Part shown: one piece after another, positions 53,313 through 62,042 of the stretch
Numbering within the stretch: the first letter of the stretch is position 1
Layout of the letters: each line of letters starts with the position of its first letter
From: Paucimonas sp.
GTDB lineage: Bacteria > Pseudomonadota > Gammaproteobacteria > Pseudomonadales > Pseudomonadaceae
NCBI GenBank assembly: GCA_031253995.1
Contig: JAIRVG010000086.1
Coordinates: 20,854-84,853 of the forward strand
Length of the DNA stretch: 64,000 bases
Direction of reading: 5' to 3'
Translations under genes and position numbers: made by a program
Notes under the pieces: model-generated
What the model saw: the letters and a program-made list of their open reading frames with translations, nothing else
The model's database searches: none
Told to the model about the DNA's origin: nothing

Positions 53313-54593
53313 TCAGAACAACGGCAAGGTATACGCCAGGATCACCCGGTTCTCATCCCGCCGCCCGGTGGCATCGCCCTGCAACTGCACGTTGCGCCAG
53401 CGCAGCGCGAGGTTCTTCAGCGGCCCGCTCTGCACCACGTAGGTGATGTCGATATTGCGCTCCCATTCGCTGCCATCCTCACCAGCGACCTTGAAGTTGT
53501 CGCCTTTGACATAGCGGGCGAAGGCACTCAACCCCGGCACGCCCAACGGCGCGAAATCCAGGTCGTAGCGCGCCTGCCAGGAGCGCTCCTGCGCCCGGTC
53601 GAAGCGCAGCACCTGCACGGCGTTGGCCGCCGCCGGCAAGTCTGTGTCGTGAATGAACGGCAGCGCACTGTCGCCAGCGTTGTACTGGTAACCCAGGCGG
53701 AACGTCTGCGGCCCCAGGTTGGCACTGACCATCCCGGAGGTCATGCGGCTGTCCAGCTTGCCGGCTTTCTCCGCGCCAGACTCACCGGTGTCCAGATAAT
53801 TGAGGGTGCCGGACAGGTTCCAGTCACCCAGCTTCCGCGTATGGGTCACGGTCGCCAGGTTCTGCTGGTAGACATCCTCCAGCCGCCCGCCCCACAGCCC
53901 CGCCGACCATTGCGGGGTAATGCGCCAGGTACCGCCGAGGTAATTGAAGCGATCACTGAACACGCTGTAGTAGTTGCCCACCTGGATATCCCGCGCCCCG
54001 GCGAACTCACGCTGGTTGACCTGGCGCATCTGGCCGACGCTGAGGTCGAGGTTGTCGATCTCCTTCACATCGAGCATCGCGCCTTCGAAGAATTGCGGCA
54101 GCAGCCGCGCATCGCCCGAGCTGACCAGTGGGATCTTCGGGAACAGTCCGCCCACCTTCAGCTCGCTTTTCGAATAGCGCAGCTTCAATGCAGCGGTGGC
54201 CTCGGAGAACTCGTCCACCGAGCGCGGATCGGCATTGCGCGGCCCGCCAGCACGATTGTAGGCGCCCGGCAGCAGTGCGGTGCCGCTGCGCGATGGCGAG
54301 GAATCCAGCTTCAGGCCCAGGCCGGCGTAGAAGTCCACGCCAACCCCGATAGTGCCCTCGGTATAGCCGGACTCACCCTTGAGAATGAAGCCCTGCGCCC
54401 ACTCCTCCAGCTTCGATTGCGCGGGCTTGGTGGAGTCGCGCAGGTCGTGGTTGTAGTAGAAGTTGCGCAGGGTGACATTGGCCTTGGCGTCATCGAAGAA
54501 CGCCGCATGGGCGCCCAGCGGCGCCAGGCCCAGCAGCAGTGCGACAGGTTTTGCCGAGCGAGCGAAGCCCGCCCCGTACGAGGATGATTTCAT
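53313..54593 (-). CDS. OprD-family outer-membrane porin
   Basis: A 426-residue OprD/Occ porin: signal peptide ending AHAAFF, DDAKANVTLRNFYYNHD start of the barrel, EWAQGFILKGESGYTEGTIGVGVDFYAGLGLKLDSS with the conserved repeats, and a C-terminal Phe (YTLPLF). This is the family of sugar-acid and amino-acid channels. It closes the sugar-acid operon and probably admits the same substrate. Confidence 0.93.
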   Translation of the reverse strand: MKSSSYGAGFARSAKPVALLLGLAPLGAHAAFFDDAKANVTLRNFYYNHDLRDSTKPAQSKLEEWAQGFILKGESGYTEGTIGVGVDFYAGLGLKLDSSPSRSGTALLPGAYNRAGGPRNADPRSVDEFSEATAALKLRYSKSELKVGGLFPKIPLVSSGDARLLPQFFEGAMLDVKEIDNLDLSVGQMRQVNQREFAGARDIQVGNYYSVFSDRFNYLGGTWRITPQWSAGLWGGRLEDVYQQNLATVTHTRKLGDWNLSGTLNYLDTGESGAEKAGKLDSRMTSGMVSANLGPQTFRLGYQYNAGDSALPFIHDTDLPAAANAVQVLRFDRAQERSWQARYDLDFAPLGVPGLSAFARYVKGDNFKVAGEDGSEWERNIDITYVVQSGPLKNLALRWRNVQLQGDATGRRDENRVILAYTLPLF

Positions 54594-54623
54594 TGTTTTT
54601 GTTCTCTTGTTATGGAGGGTGGA

Positions 54624-55490
54624 TCAGCGTTGCCAGGTGAAACTCAAGGTGGCCTCCAGGCTTTGCCCGGGGGCCAGTTCATGGGTGCCGCTCTCGGCCC
54701 AGTCCGCAGGCGGGCCGTTGAAGGCGTCGGCGACGTGGGACACCGGTTCCAGGCACAGGTAGGCCGAACCCGGCGGGGCAAAGGCGACGAAGTGGTTGAG
54801 CAGCAGTGACGCCCGCATCAACAGCCGCCCCTCGGGATAGCTCAGGTGCAACTCGCCGTCCCAGTGCGACTGGTAATGGGCGACCGGCGCGGCGTTGTCG
54901 GCGATCAGGTGCACCGTCTTCACCGCATCTTCGTAGTCGCCGGTCACAAGGTATTCCTCGTCGATGGCCCACTCACGACCCACCCGATACTCGGCACGCA
55001 TCCCAGGATGCCGCTGGAAATACGGATGCAGGCCAAGCCCCGCAGGCATCGGCGTGTCGCCAAGGTTGGTCACGCGCAAGGTGATCTCCAACCGATCGCC
55101 GTCCAGCGCGAACGCCTGCTCGGCACGAAACGCCCAGGGCCAGTGCTCACCGTCGTAGTCGCAGCGGATCAGCGCCTGCCCGGCATCGGCACTCACCACT
55201 TCCCACGGACGGGTATGGGTCACGCCATGCAAGGTGTGCGGTCGCGCTGCCGGATGCGCCGGCAGGCGATGCTCGACACCGTTGAAGGCCAACCGCGCAT
55301 CCCGCAGACGATTGGAGTACGGCATCAGCGGATAAGCGCCGGCCCGCGGCCAGTCGAGCGGATCGAACGCATCCGCGGTGATCGGCAACAACAGATCCAG
55401 CCCGCCAGCCCGCAGCGCGGCGATACGCCCGCCCCACTCCGGCAACAGGCGCAGTTGCCAGGTCGAATTGCCCAGTTCAATGGATTTCAT
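54624..55490 (-). CDS. Aldose 1-epimerase family protein
   Basis: A 288-residue galactose-mutarotase-fold enzyme: PYSNRLRDARLAFNGVEHRLPAH with the conserved Asn-Arg, THTRPWEV, GLHPYFQRH with the catalytic His, and the catalytic Glu region YLCLEPVSHVADAFN. It interconverts sugar anomers. In the operon it may prepare the anomer used by the downstream dehydrogenase. Confidence 0.9.
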   Translation of the reverse strand: MKSIELGNSTWQLRLLPEWGGRIAALRAGGLDLLLPITADAFDPLDWPRAGAYPLMPYSNRLRDARLAFNGVEHRLPAHPAARPHTLHGVTHTRPWEVVSADAGQALIRCDYDGEHWPWAFRAEQAFALDGDRLEITLRVTNLGDTPMPAGLGLHPYFQRHPGMRAEYRVGREWAIDEEYLVTGDYEDAVKTVHLIADNAAPVAHYQSHWDGELHLSYPEGRLLMRASLLLNHFVAFAPPGSAYLCLEPVSHVADAFNGPPADWAESGTHELAPGQSLEATLSFTWQR

Positions 55491-55506
55491 GACACCTGCA
55501 CTCCCT

Positions 55507-56598
55507 TCAGCTACGCCGGAAGCGCTCGATCACCTGCAGGTCGATATCCAGGCCAAGGCCCGGCCCCTGCGGCACCTGCAACTGGTTGCCACTGCGCAGC
55601 GCCTCCACCGGATACAGCCAGTCCGCCGGCTCGACGAACAGGTACTCCACCTGCGGCACTGTCGGCTGTACCGCCGCCAGGTGCAGGGTGGCGATCAGGC
55701 CGGGGCCGAAATACGGGCAGTGCGGCAGCACCACGGCGTCATGCTGGCGCGCCAGCTCGGCGATGCGCAGGCATTCGGAGATGCCGCCGACCTTGGTCAC
55801 GCTGGGCTGGATCGAGTCCACGGCCCCAGTCACCAGCGCCTGCTCGAACTGCATCGCGGTGCACCAGTTCTCCCCCGCCGACAGCGGGACGCCCTGCCCG
55901 CGCAGGCTGGCCAGGGTGGCGAAGTCCTCCGGCGGGAAGATCGGTTCTTCCAGCCAGGCCAGCTTCAGGTCGCGCAGGGCCGGCAGCCACTCGCGGGTGT
56001 CGCTGACCTTCCAGCCGCAGTTGACGTCGGTGGCCAGCGGCACGTCGTCACCAATGGCGCGACGGCAGGCGGCGATCTCGGCGACGGTCACCTCATGCAG
56101 CTTGATATCGCTGAAGCCCATGGCCAGCGCCTTCTCGCAGATGGCCGGGGCCACCTCGTCGTCGGCATAGCGCACCAGGCTGGCATAGGCCGGCACCTGC
56201 TCACGGGTCGCTTCGCCCAGCAGGCGGTGCAGCGGCAGGTTGCGGCGGCGCGCGGCCAGGTCCCAGAGGGCGATGTCCACGCCGGAGATGGCGAACATGG
56301 TCACGCCATAGCGGCCGAACAAGTGCAGGCGCAGCTGCAGTTCCTGGTTGAAGGCGGCGATGTCGGTGATTTCCCGGTTCAGCAGCAGTGGCGCGATCAG
56401 GCGGTCGACCAGGGCCTTGGTGGCGTCGGCGACGAAGTAGCCGAAGGCCTCGCCCCAGCCGACATTGCCCTGCTCGTCTTCCAGGCGGATCAGCACGTTT
56501 TCCAGGGTGTGCCAGGTGGTCGGGGTGATCCCCAGGCCCTTGCCACCGTCGTGGAAGGGGATTTCCACGACCTGGGTGTCGATACGGACGATCTTCAT
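55507..56598 (-). CDS. Enolase-superfamily sugar-acid dehydratase (mandelate racemase type)
   Basis: A 363-residue member of the mandelate racemase/muconate lactonizing group: FGYFVADATKALV, the catalytic Lys-x-His in DIKLHEV, metal ligands Asp in TDVNCGW, Glu in LEEPIFP and Glu in SAGENWC, and PHCPYFGPG with the His of the His-Asp dyad. These enzymes dehydrate aldonates or aldarates to 2-keto-3-deoxy acids. The sugar is not deducible from sequence. Overlaps the SDR gene by 4 bases. Confidence 0.88.
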   Translation of the reverse strand: MKIVRIDTQVVEIPFHDGGKGLGITPTTWHTLENVLIRLEDEQGNVGWGEAFGYFVADATKALVDRLIAPLLLNREITDIAAFNQELQLRLHLFGRYGVTMFAISGVDIALWDLAARRRNLPLHRLLGEATREQVPAYASLVRYADDEVAPAICEKALAMGFSDIKLHEVTVAEIAACRRAIGDDVPLATDVNCGWKVSDTREWLPALRDLKLAWLEEPIFPPEDFATLASLRGQGVPLSAGENWCTAMQFEQALVTGAVDSIQPSVTKVGGISECLRIAELARQHDAVVLPHCPYFGPGLIATLHLAAVQPTVPQVEYLFVEPADWLYPVEALRSGNQLQVPQGPGLGLDIDLQVIERFRRS

Positions 56599-57404
56599 AC
56601 GCGCTCCAGCACACTGGCCAGGGGAACGCCGGCGTAGGCACCGCCGACATGGTCACGGCCCGAGCCTTCGGCGGCCATGGCTTCGTAAGGCAGGTAGTCC
56701 GCGGCGAGGTGGTCGCCTGCGTTGTCCTGCGGCACATAGCCCAGTTCGCGGGCACGGCGGTTGTGGAACAGCGGATTCGGGCTTTCCGAGACGCCATAGA
56801 CGATCTCGTTGCGCACCGCCGGGTGCTCCAGGCCGATCAGCAGCAACTGGGCCAGGTCGCGGGCGCTGGTCCACATCCGCAGGCGCCGGGCGTCGGAGAC
56901 CTTGGCGTCGGCGTTGCCGATACGGACGATGAAGGTCGCCAGCTCGCCCCGCAGGGAGAAGGTGGCGCAGGCGGCTTCGCCGAACACCTTGCTCATCGCG
57001 TAGTAGCTGTCCGGGGCCACGGGCATGTCGTCGAAGTACTCCGACTGGTCGCTGCGGTACTGGCCCAGCACGTGGTGGCTGCTGGCGAAGACGAAACGCT
57101 TGACGCCAAGACGCTGCGCGGCCTCCAGCAAGTACAGGGTGGCGTGGTAGTTGGCTTCGACAGTGGCCTGGAACTGGATGTCGGTGCCATGGGCACAGGC
57201 CAGGTGAAGGATGCCATCGACGCCCTCCACCGCCTGGCGCACGCAGTCCGGGTCGGTGAGGTCGCCGACCAGCGCGCTTTCGCCGTCGACCAGCCCTTGC
57301 ACGGGCTTGCGGTCGAGCAGGCGCAGGTCGAAGCGCTGGCGCAGGAAGGGCCGCAGTGCGGTCCCGACGATACCGGCGGCGCCGGTGACAAGAAGCGTAG
57401 GCAT
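56595..57404 (-). CDS. NAD-dependent dehydrogenase, uronate-dehydrogenase-like SDR
   Basis: A 269-residue extended SDR: TGAAGIVGTALR nucleotide loop, FASSHHVLGQYR with the catalytic Ser, and YYAMSKVFGE (YxxxK). The end GYVPQDNAGDHLAADYL resembles Pseudomonas uronate dehydrogenase Udh. It should oxidise a sugar or uronate C1 to its lactone. The ATG was taken at 57404, as an upstream extension enters the MFS gene. Confidence 0.82.
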   Translation of the reverse strand: MPTLLVTGAAGIVGTALRPFLRQRFDLRLLDRKPVQGLVDGESALVGDLTDPDCVRQAVEGVDGILHLACAHGTDIQFQATVEANYHATLYLLEAAQRLGVKRFVFASSHHVLGQYRSDQSEYFDDMPVAPDSYYAMSKVFGEAACATFSLRGELATFIVRIGNADAKVSDARRLRMWTSARDLAQLLLIGLEHPAVRNEIVYGVSESPNPLFHNRRARELGYVPQDNAGDHLAADYLPYEAMAAEGSGRDHVGGAYAGVPLASVLERV

Positions 57405-57507
57405 GACGAATTCCTGAAAAGCTTGGGGTTTGGCCAGCCCTGGTTGGGGCTGGCCTGGCACGGCGGACCGCGCCACGGTTACCGGCCCGCAGGCCGGTGG
57501 TCGAGTA

Positions 57508-58797
57508 TCAGGCCGCGGCAACCGCTGCGCCCTGCTTCGCCGGCTTCTGGCCGACAAAGAACGCCACGATCAGCGCGCCCAGCACACCCAGCCCGCCGGC
57601 CAGGGCAAAGCCGCTGCTGTAGGTGCCGGTGGCCTGGATGATGAAGCCGGTGACGGTCGGCGCGACGATCCCGGACAGGTTGGCCAGGCCGTGCATGAAG
57701 CCGCCGGCGGTGCCCACCTGGTGATCCGGCACCGCGTCCTGGATCAGCGACCAGTAGGCCGGCGCGGTCAGCATCAGGAAGCCGATGGCGACGGTCATCA
57801 CCGCCACGGTACTGGTGACCGACTCCACTCGCCCGGTCATTGCGATGCACACCGCCGCTACCAGCAGGCAGGACACCAGCACCACCTTGCGCGAGAACAG
57901 TTGCTTGCCGGTGCGCTTGAACACCCAGTCGATCAGCAGGCCGCCGCAGATGAAACCGACGGTACCCACCAGCCACGGCAGCGCGGTAACGATGCTCATG
58001 GACTTGAGGTCGATGCCCTTGGCGTCGATCAGGTAGCTGGGGAACCAGGTCATGAAGAAGTAAAGGATGTAGTTGTAACAGAACAGCGAGACACCGGTGA
58101 CCAGCACCGAGCGTTGCAGGATGATCTCCAGCACCGGGGTGCGTGGCGCCTGCTCGGCGGTCATTACCGGGGCTTCACGGCCTTCGTTGATCTCGGCCAG
58201 TTCTTCGGCACTCACCTTCGAGTGCTCCTGCGGCGTCGAGGTGGCCAGGCGGTACCAGGCGATGGCCCAGAGCACGCCAACCACGGCGATCACCACAAAG
58301 GCCACGCGCCAGCCCAGCCACAGGGCGAGGAAGCCGACGATGGGACCGGCCAGGGCGCCGCCCAGCGGGCCACCAGCCTGGTTGATGCCGATGGCGCGGG
58401 CGCGTTCCTTGATCGGGAACCAGCTGTTGACGGTCTTGTTGGCGGTGGTCGACACCGGGCCTTCACCCACGCCGAACAGGGCGCGGACGATCAGCAGCGA
58501 CCAGAAGTTGAAGGCCAGCGCGGTGGAGCCGCAGAGCACCGACCAGAAGCTCATGGACCAGGTCAGTACCTTCTTCGGCCCGAAGCGGTCGGCCAGGTAG
58601 CCGCCGACGAAGCAGAACAGTGCGTAGCCGAAGAAGAAGCTGCTGAAGATCATGCCCTTCTCGGCAGGCGTCAGGTGGTACTCCTGGGTAATGAACGGCA
58701 TGGCGATGGACAGCGCGGCCCGGTCGACATAGTTGATGATCATGGCGATGAACAGCATCGTCAGGATCGTCCAGCGGTAATTCTTTTTCTTGTTCAT
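57508..58797 (-). CDS. MFS transporter, anion:cation symporter (sugar-acid) family
   Basis: A 429-residue 12-helix transporter: YVDRAALSIAMPFI, the MFS motif GYLADRFGPKKVL, NSWFPIKERARAIGINQAGGPLG, and QDAVPDHQVGTAGGFMHG, all as in GudP/ExuT/DgoT-type ACS transporters for hexuronates, glucarate or galactonate. It probably brings in the substrate of the operon across the inner membrane. Confidence 0.93.
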   Translation of the reverse strand: MNKKKNYRWTILTMLFIAMIINYVDRAALSIAMPFITQEYHLTPAEKGMIFSSFFFGYALFCFVGGYLADRFGPKKVLTWSMSFWSVLCGSTALAFNFWSLLIVRALFGVGEGPVSTTANKTVNSWFPIKERARAIGINQAGGPLGGALAGPIVGFLALWLGWRVAFVVIAVVGVLWAIAWYRLATSTPQEHSKVSAEELAEINEGREAPVMTAEQAPRTPVLEIILQRSVLVTGVSLFCYNYILYFFMTWFPSYLIDAKGIDLKSMSIVTALPWLVGTVGFICGGLLIDWVFKRTGKQLFSRKVVLVSCLLVAAVCIAMTGRVESVTSTVAVMTVAIGFLMLTAPAYWSLIQDAVPDHQVGTAGGFMHGLANLSGIVAPTVTGFIIQATGTYSSGFALAGGLGVLGALIVAFFVGQKPAKQGAAVAAA

Positions 58798-58882
58798 GTA
58801 CGTCTCCGTCCGGCGCCAGTGGCAGACCGGATCTTGTTGTTATAGCGCCGAACCCCAGGCAGGGTTCGGCTGCCTGTCGGGT

Positions 58883-59176
58883 CTAGACGCTGTAATCCAC
58901 TGCCACCCACTCGAAGTACTGCTTGAGGTCCGCGACCAGGGCCTGGTGCGCGGGATGGGGCAGGTAACGCTCGACCGCGGCCGCATCGTCGAAGCCCGAG
59001 TCGAGGATGTAGTCCCAGCAGATGGGGCGATCCAGCTCGTTGGCGGCGACGGTCCAGTCACGGATGAAATCGATCTCCTGATCGAGGCCACGCATGCGCG
59101 CGACCAGGCGTTGCTCCAGTTCCGGCTGCCGCTCGACATCAGCCAGGCGGCGGAACATCACGACATGACGCATCAT
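58883..59176 (-). CDS. Dabb-type stress-responsive alpha-beta barrel protein
   Basis: A 97-residue ferredoxin-like Dabb protein (MMRHVVMFRR, DWTVAANELDRPICWDYILDS, HPAHQALVADLKQYFE) with the conserved His. Homologous proteins occur in several sugar and aromatic operons, where small enzymes of this fold isomerise or mutarotate intermediates. It lies between the ALDH and MFS genes. The ATG or the next Met could be used. Confidence 0.85.
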   Translation of the reverse strand: MMRHVVMFRRLADVERQPELEQRLVARMRGLDQEIDFIRDWTVAANELDRPICWDYILDSGFDDAAAVERYLPHPAHQALVADLKQYFEWVAVDYSV

Positions 59177-59191
59177 CGCGGCGCCCTCCCC

Positions 59192-60598
59192 TCAGCCCAG
59201 GACCCAGGCCGGCGCATCCTGCAGCGCGACGGGGCGCAGGAAGCGCTCCAGCGCGGCATAGCCGACCGAGGTGGTGTGCGGGGTGGTCGACGACGGCCAG
59301 GGACCGCCGTGCTGCTGGGCGTGGCACACGGCGACACCGGTGGGCACGCCGGCGAACAGCACGCGGCCGGAGATCTTTTCCGCCGCGCGGACCAGTTGGC
59401 GATTCTCGTCGCTGGCGGCTTGTGCGCCCCACAGGGTGGTGGTCAGGCTGCCGCCCACCGCTTCCAGCACTTCGATGACCTGTTCGACCGAGGCGGCACG
59501 TACCACCAGCGCGGCCGGGCCGAACATCTCTTCACGCAGGTGCGGGTTGGCGATGAACTCGCTCGCCCCGGTGACGAACAGCCGCGGAGCGGGACCCGCG
59601 CCATCGGCGGCCGGTTCGAAGACCTTCGCCGCATGGCTGGCGACGGTGGCAGCGGCCGCCTCGAAGCCCTGGCGCATGCCCGGCGTGAGCATACGGTGCG
59701 TGGCGAGTGGCGCAATGGCCTCGGCCAGCTGGGCGACGAAGCGCTCGCTGAGGGGCGAGTCCAGCAGCACGATCAGGCCGGGGCTGGTGCAGAACTGGCC
59801 GCAACCCAGGGTGATCGAGGCGGCCAGGGTCCTGGCCAGGCCTTCGCTGTCGCTCTCCAGCGCGGCAGGCAACGCCACCAGCGGGTTGATCGAGCCCAGC
59901 TCACCGTAGAACGGCACCGGACGCGGACGGTCATTGGCCGCCTGCCACAGGGCCTTGCCGCCCTGATAGGAACCGGTGAAGGCCACCGCGGCGATATCCG
60001 GGTGCTGGACCAGGTAGGTGCCACCGACGCGGGACGCCGCTTCGACCAGGGTCAGCACGCCTTCCGGCAGGCCCTGCTGACGGACCACGCCAGCGGCCAG
60101 CTCGAATACCGCGCGGGACAGCTCCGGGTGACCGGAATGGGGCTTCACCACCACCGGGCAGCCAGCGGCCAGGGCCGAGGCGGTATCACCGCCCAGCACC
60201 GAGAAGGCAAACGGGAAGTTGCTGGCGGAGAACATCGCCACCGGGCCAAGGGCACGCTGCACCCGCACCAGTGCCGGACGCCCGGCAGGCGGCGCGCCGG
60301 CCACGGCTTCGCTGGCGACCTGGCGGTACGGCACGCCGGCCTGCACTTCGCTGGCGAAACCGCGCAGCTGGAAGGCGGTGCGCGCCACTTCGCCGTTGAG
60401 GCGGGCTTCGCCCAGGCCGCTTTCGCGGTCGGCGATGGCCACCAGTTCCGCCTGCTGGCCTTCCAGCGCATCGGCCAGGCCATTCAGCAAGGTGGCACGT
60501 ACGGCGGCTGGTGATTGGGCCCAGAAATCGGCGGCAGCAGCAGCCTTGGCGACGACCTGGTCGATGGCCGCCAGGGACGGATCTTTTTGCTCGGTCAT
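59192..60598 (-). CDS. Aldehyde dehydrogenase, alpha-ketoglutarate-semialdehyde type
   Basis: A 468-residue ALDH. Catalytic Cys in GCGQFCTSPG and the general base Glu in FYGELGSINP. The NADP-binding VVKPHSGHPE and GGPWPSSTTPHTTSVG match the group that includes alpha-ketoglutaric semialdehyde dehydrogenases. It would feed the last carbon skeleton into 2-oxoglutarate if the pathway is of the 2-keto-3-deoxy-aldonate dehydratase kind. Ten bases separate it from the SnoaL gene. Confidence 0.88.
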   Translation of the reverse strand: MTEQKDPSLAAIDQVVAKAAAAADFWAQSPAAVRATLLNGLADALEGQQAELVAIADRESGLGEARLNGEVARTAFQLRGFASEVQAGVPYRQVASEAVAGAPPAGRPALVRVQRALGPVAMFSASNFPFAFSVLGGDTASALAAGCPVVVKPHSGHPELSRAVFELAAGVVRQQGLPEGVLTLVEAASRVGGTYLVQHPDIAAVAFTGSYQGGKALWQAANDRPRPVPFYGELGSINPLVALPAALESDSEGLARTLAASITLGCGQFCTSPGLIVLLDSPLSERFVAQLAEAIAPLATHRMLTPGMRQGFEAAAATVASHAAKVFEPAADGAGPAPRLFVTGASEFIANPHLREEMFGPAALVVRAASVEQVIEVLEAVGGSLTTTLWGAQAASDENRQLVRAAEKISGRVLFAGVPTGVAVCHAQQHGGPWPSSTTPHTTSVGYAALERFLRPVALQDAPAWVLG

Positions 60599-60608
60599 GA
60601 GGGATTCC

Positions 60609-61055
60609 TTAGCGGGCTTTGGGGTCGAGGTGGTAGCCGCGGCCGGTGTAGTCGAAGTCCACCAGCTCGTTGATCGCCACGTCCTTGTCCGCCGGCGAGG
60701 CGTAGTAGGCGCGGATCTCGCGGATCAGGCCGGTCTCTTCGTCGAACACGTACCACTCGTCACCGCGCAGGGCGGTGCCCAGCTTGCTTTTCCAGTGGGT
60801 CCACTCGATCACCGCTTCATTGCTGTCGTGGCTGACCAGGATCTTCTCGATGGTCCATTGCGAACCCAGGTTCTCCACGCACCACACCCACTTGCGGGCG
60901 ATGGTGTCGGCGGTGCGCCACGGCACTTCCGGCAGGCCGGCGGGGAAGTAATGCACGGCGTCGGGGGTGAAGCAGGACACCAGCTTGTCGTAGTCGCCCT
61001 CGTTGCAGGCGTCAAAGTAGCGGCGGATCAGTTGCGCGTGCTTGTGCTCGGCCAT
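60609..61055 (-). CDS. SnoaL/NTF2-like protein
   Basis: A 148-residue cone-shaped NTF2-fold protein (RRYFDACNEGDYDKLVSCFTPDAVHYFP, EWTHWKSKLG, VFDEETGLIREIRAYY). Such small enzymes catalyse lactone or ketone chemistry or just bind ligands. Three bases lie between it and the RraA-like gene, so translation is coupled. The substrate is unknown. Confidence 0.85.
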   Translation of the reverse strand: MAEHKHAQLIRRYFDACNEGDYDKLVSCFTPDAVHYFPAGLPEVPWRTADTIARKWVWCVENLGSQWTIEKILVSHDSNEAVIEWTHWKSKLGTALRGDEWYVFDEETGLIREIRAYYASPADKDVAINELVDFDYTGRGYHLDPKAR

Positions 61056-61058
61056 GGA

Positions 61059-61868
61059 TCAGCCCTCTTTCTTGTCGATGATCGACGGAATGGCCGGACG
61101 GCCGTTGGCGGCCCAGGCGTGGTAGTCGGAGACCGACGCCGGGCTTGGCGGGTATACGCCCCACAGTGGCTCGCCTGCGGCAATGCGCATGGCCAGGTAG
61201 TTCTCGATGTCGTCCTGGACGCTGCACACCTCGGCCAGTTCCTCGGCCAGGTGGGCCGGGACCACGGTCAGGCCATCGGCGTCGCCGACGATGATGTCGC
61301 CCGGGTACACGGCGACACCGGCGCAGCCGATCGGCACCTGCAGGTCGGCGACGTGGTGGTAGGAAATACGGGTGGTGGCGGTGATCTCGCGGGCATAGGC
61401 CGGCAGGTTCATCGCGGCGATCTCGCTGCCGTCGCGCAGGGCGCCGTCGGTGACGATGGCCTTGGCGCCACGGGCCAGCAGGCGGGTCACCAGGATATTG
61501 CCGGCGGAGGCCGCGGCGGGGTCGTTGCGGCTGTCGATCACCAGCACGTCGCCGGCCTGCACCTGCTCCACGCCGATCCATTGCAGGTTGTCGTCGTTGG
61601 GCTTGGTGGTCATGGTCTGGTAGGTGTCGATGTCTTCACGGGCGGGGATGAAGCGCATGGTGAAGGCACGGCCGGCGAACGGCTTGGTGTCGCGGGTCAT
61701 GGCACGCAGGCCCACCAGCGCCGGCTGGCGGAAGCCGCGCTTGAACAGCTGGGTGGTCAGCGAACCGCTGCTGCACGCGGCCAGTTTGGCCAGGGTGGCG
61801 TCACTGACTTCGACGCGCTTGCCCGAGGCGCTTTCGTGGGCATCGGCGTAGGTGTGGATGACGGACAT
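61059..61868 (-). CDS. RraA-family protein, likely 4-hydroxy-2-oxoacid aldolase
   Basis: A 269-residue RraA-like protein: SGSLTTQLFKRGFRQP, GDVLVIDSRNDPAAASAGNILVTRLLARGAKAIVTDGALRD with the conserved Arg-Asp pair of HMG/CHA aldolases, and VYPGDIIVGDADGLTVVP. True RraA binds RNase E, but this longer form in a catabolic operon fits an aldolase or decarboxylase. First gene of the leftward operon, divergent from the regulator. Confidence 0.85.
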   Translation of the reverse strand: MSVIHTYADAHESASGKRVEVSDATLAKLAACSSGSLTTQLFKRGFRQPALVGLRAMTRDTKPFAGRAFTMRFIPAREDIDTYQTMTTKPNDDNLQWIGVEQVQAGDVLVIDSRNDPAAASAGNILVTRLLARGAKAIVTDGALRDGSEIAAMNLPAYAREITATTRISYHHVADLQVPIGCAGVAVYPGDIIVGDADGLTVVPAHLAEELAEVCSVQDDIENYLAMRIAAGEPLWGVYPPSPASVSDYHAWAANGRPAIPSIIDKKEG

Positions 61869-61901
61869 TCTTGTAGGTTCTCCAGGCGGGGTTCATCCGA
61901 T

Positions 61902-61952
61902 GGGTGGCGGGTGCGGATTCCCAATATGTGGAACAAAGCCCACGTGCCACCC
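61902..61952. promoter_or_regulatory. Nested dyads between the sugar-acid operon and its regulator
   Basis: Outer arms GGGTGGC/GCCACCC and inner TTCC-N8-GGAA lie in the 174-bp divergent spacer. IclR proteins often bind TTCC/GGAA-type dyads; this is a likely operator for the neighbouring regulator. Confidence 0.45.
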
Positions 61953-62042
61953 CCGTTGACCTGGATTCTATGGGGGAAAAACCCGCCCGAAAGGGGCAGA
62001 ATCGATACCCTGGCCATACCGTTCCAACTGATGGGAAAAACC

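Noticed and set aside
60219..62042. Upstream extension of the IclR fusion frame
   Set aside because: The extension is antisense to ALDH, SnoaL and RraA-like genes, and the IclR family begins at the ATG at 62043.
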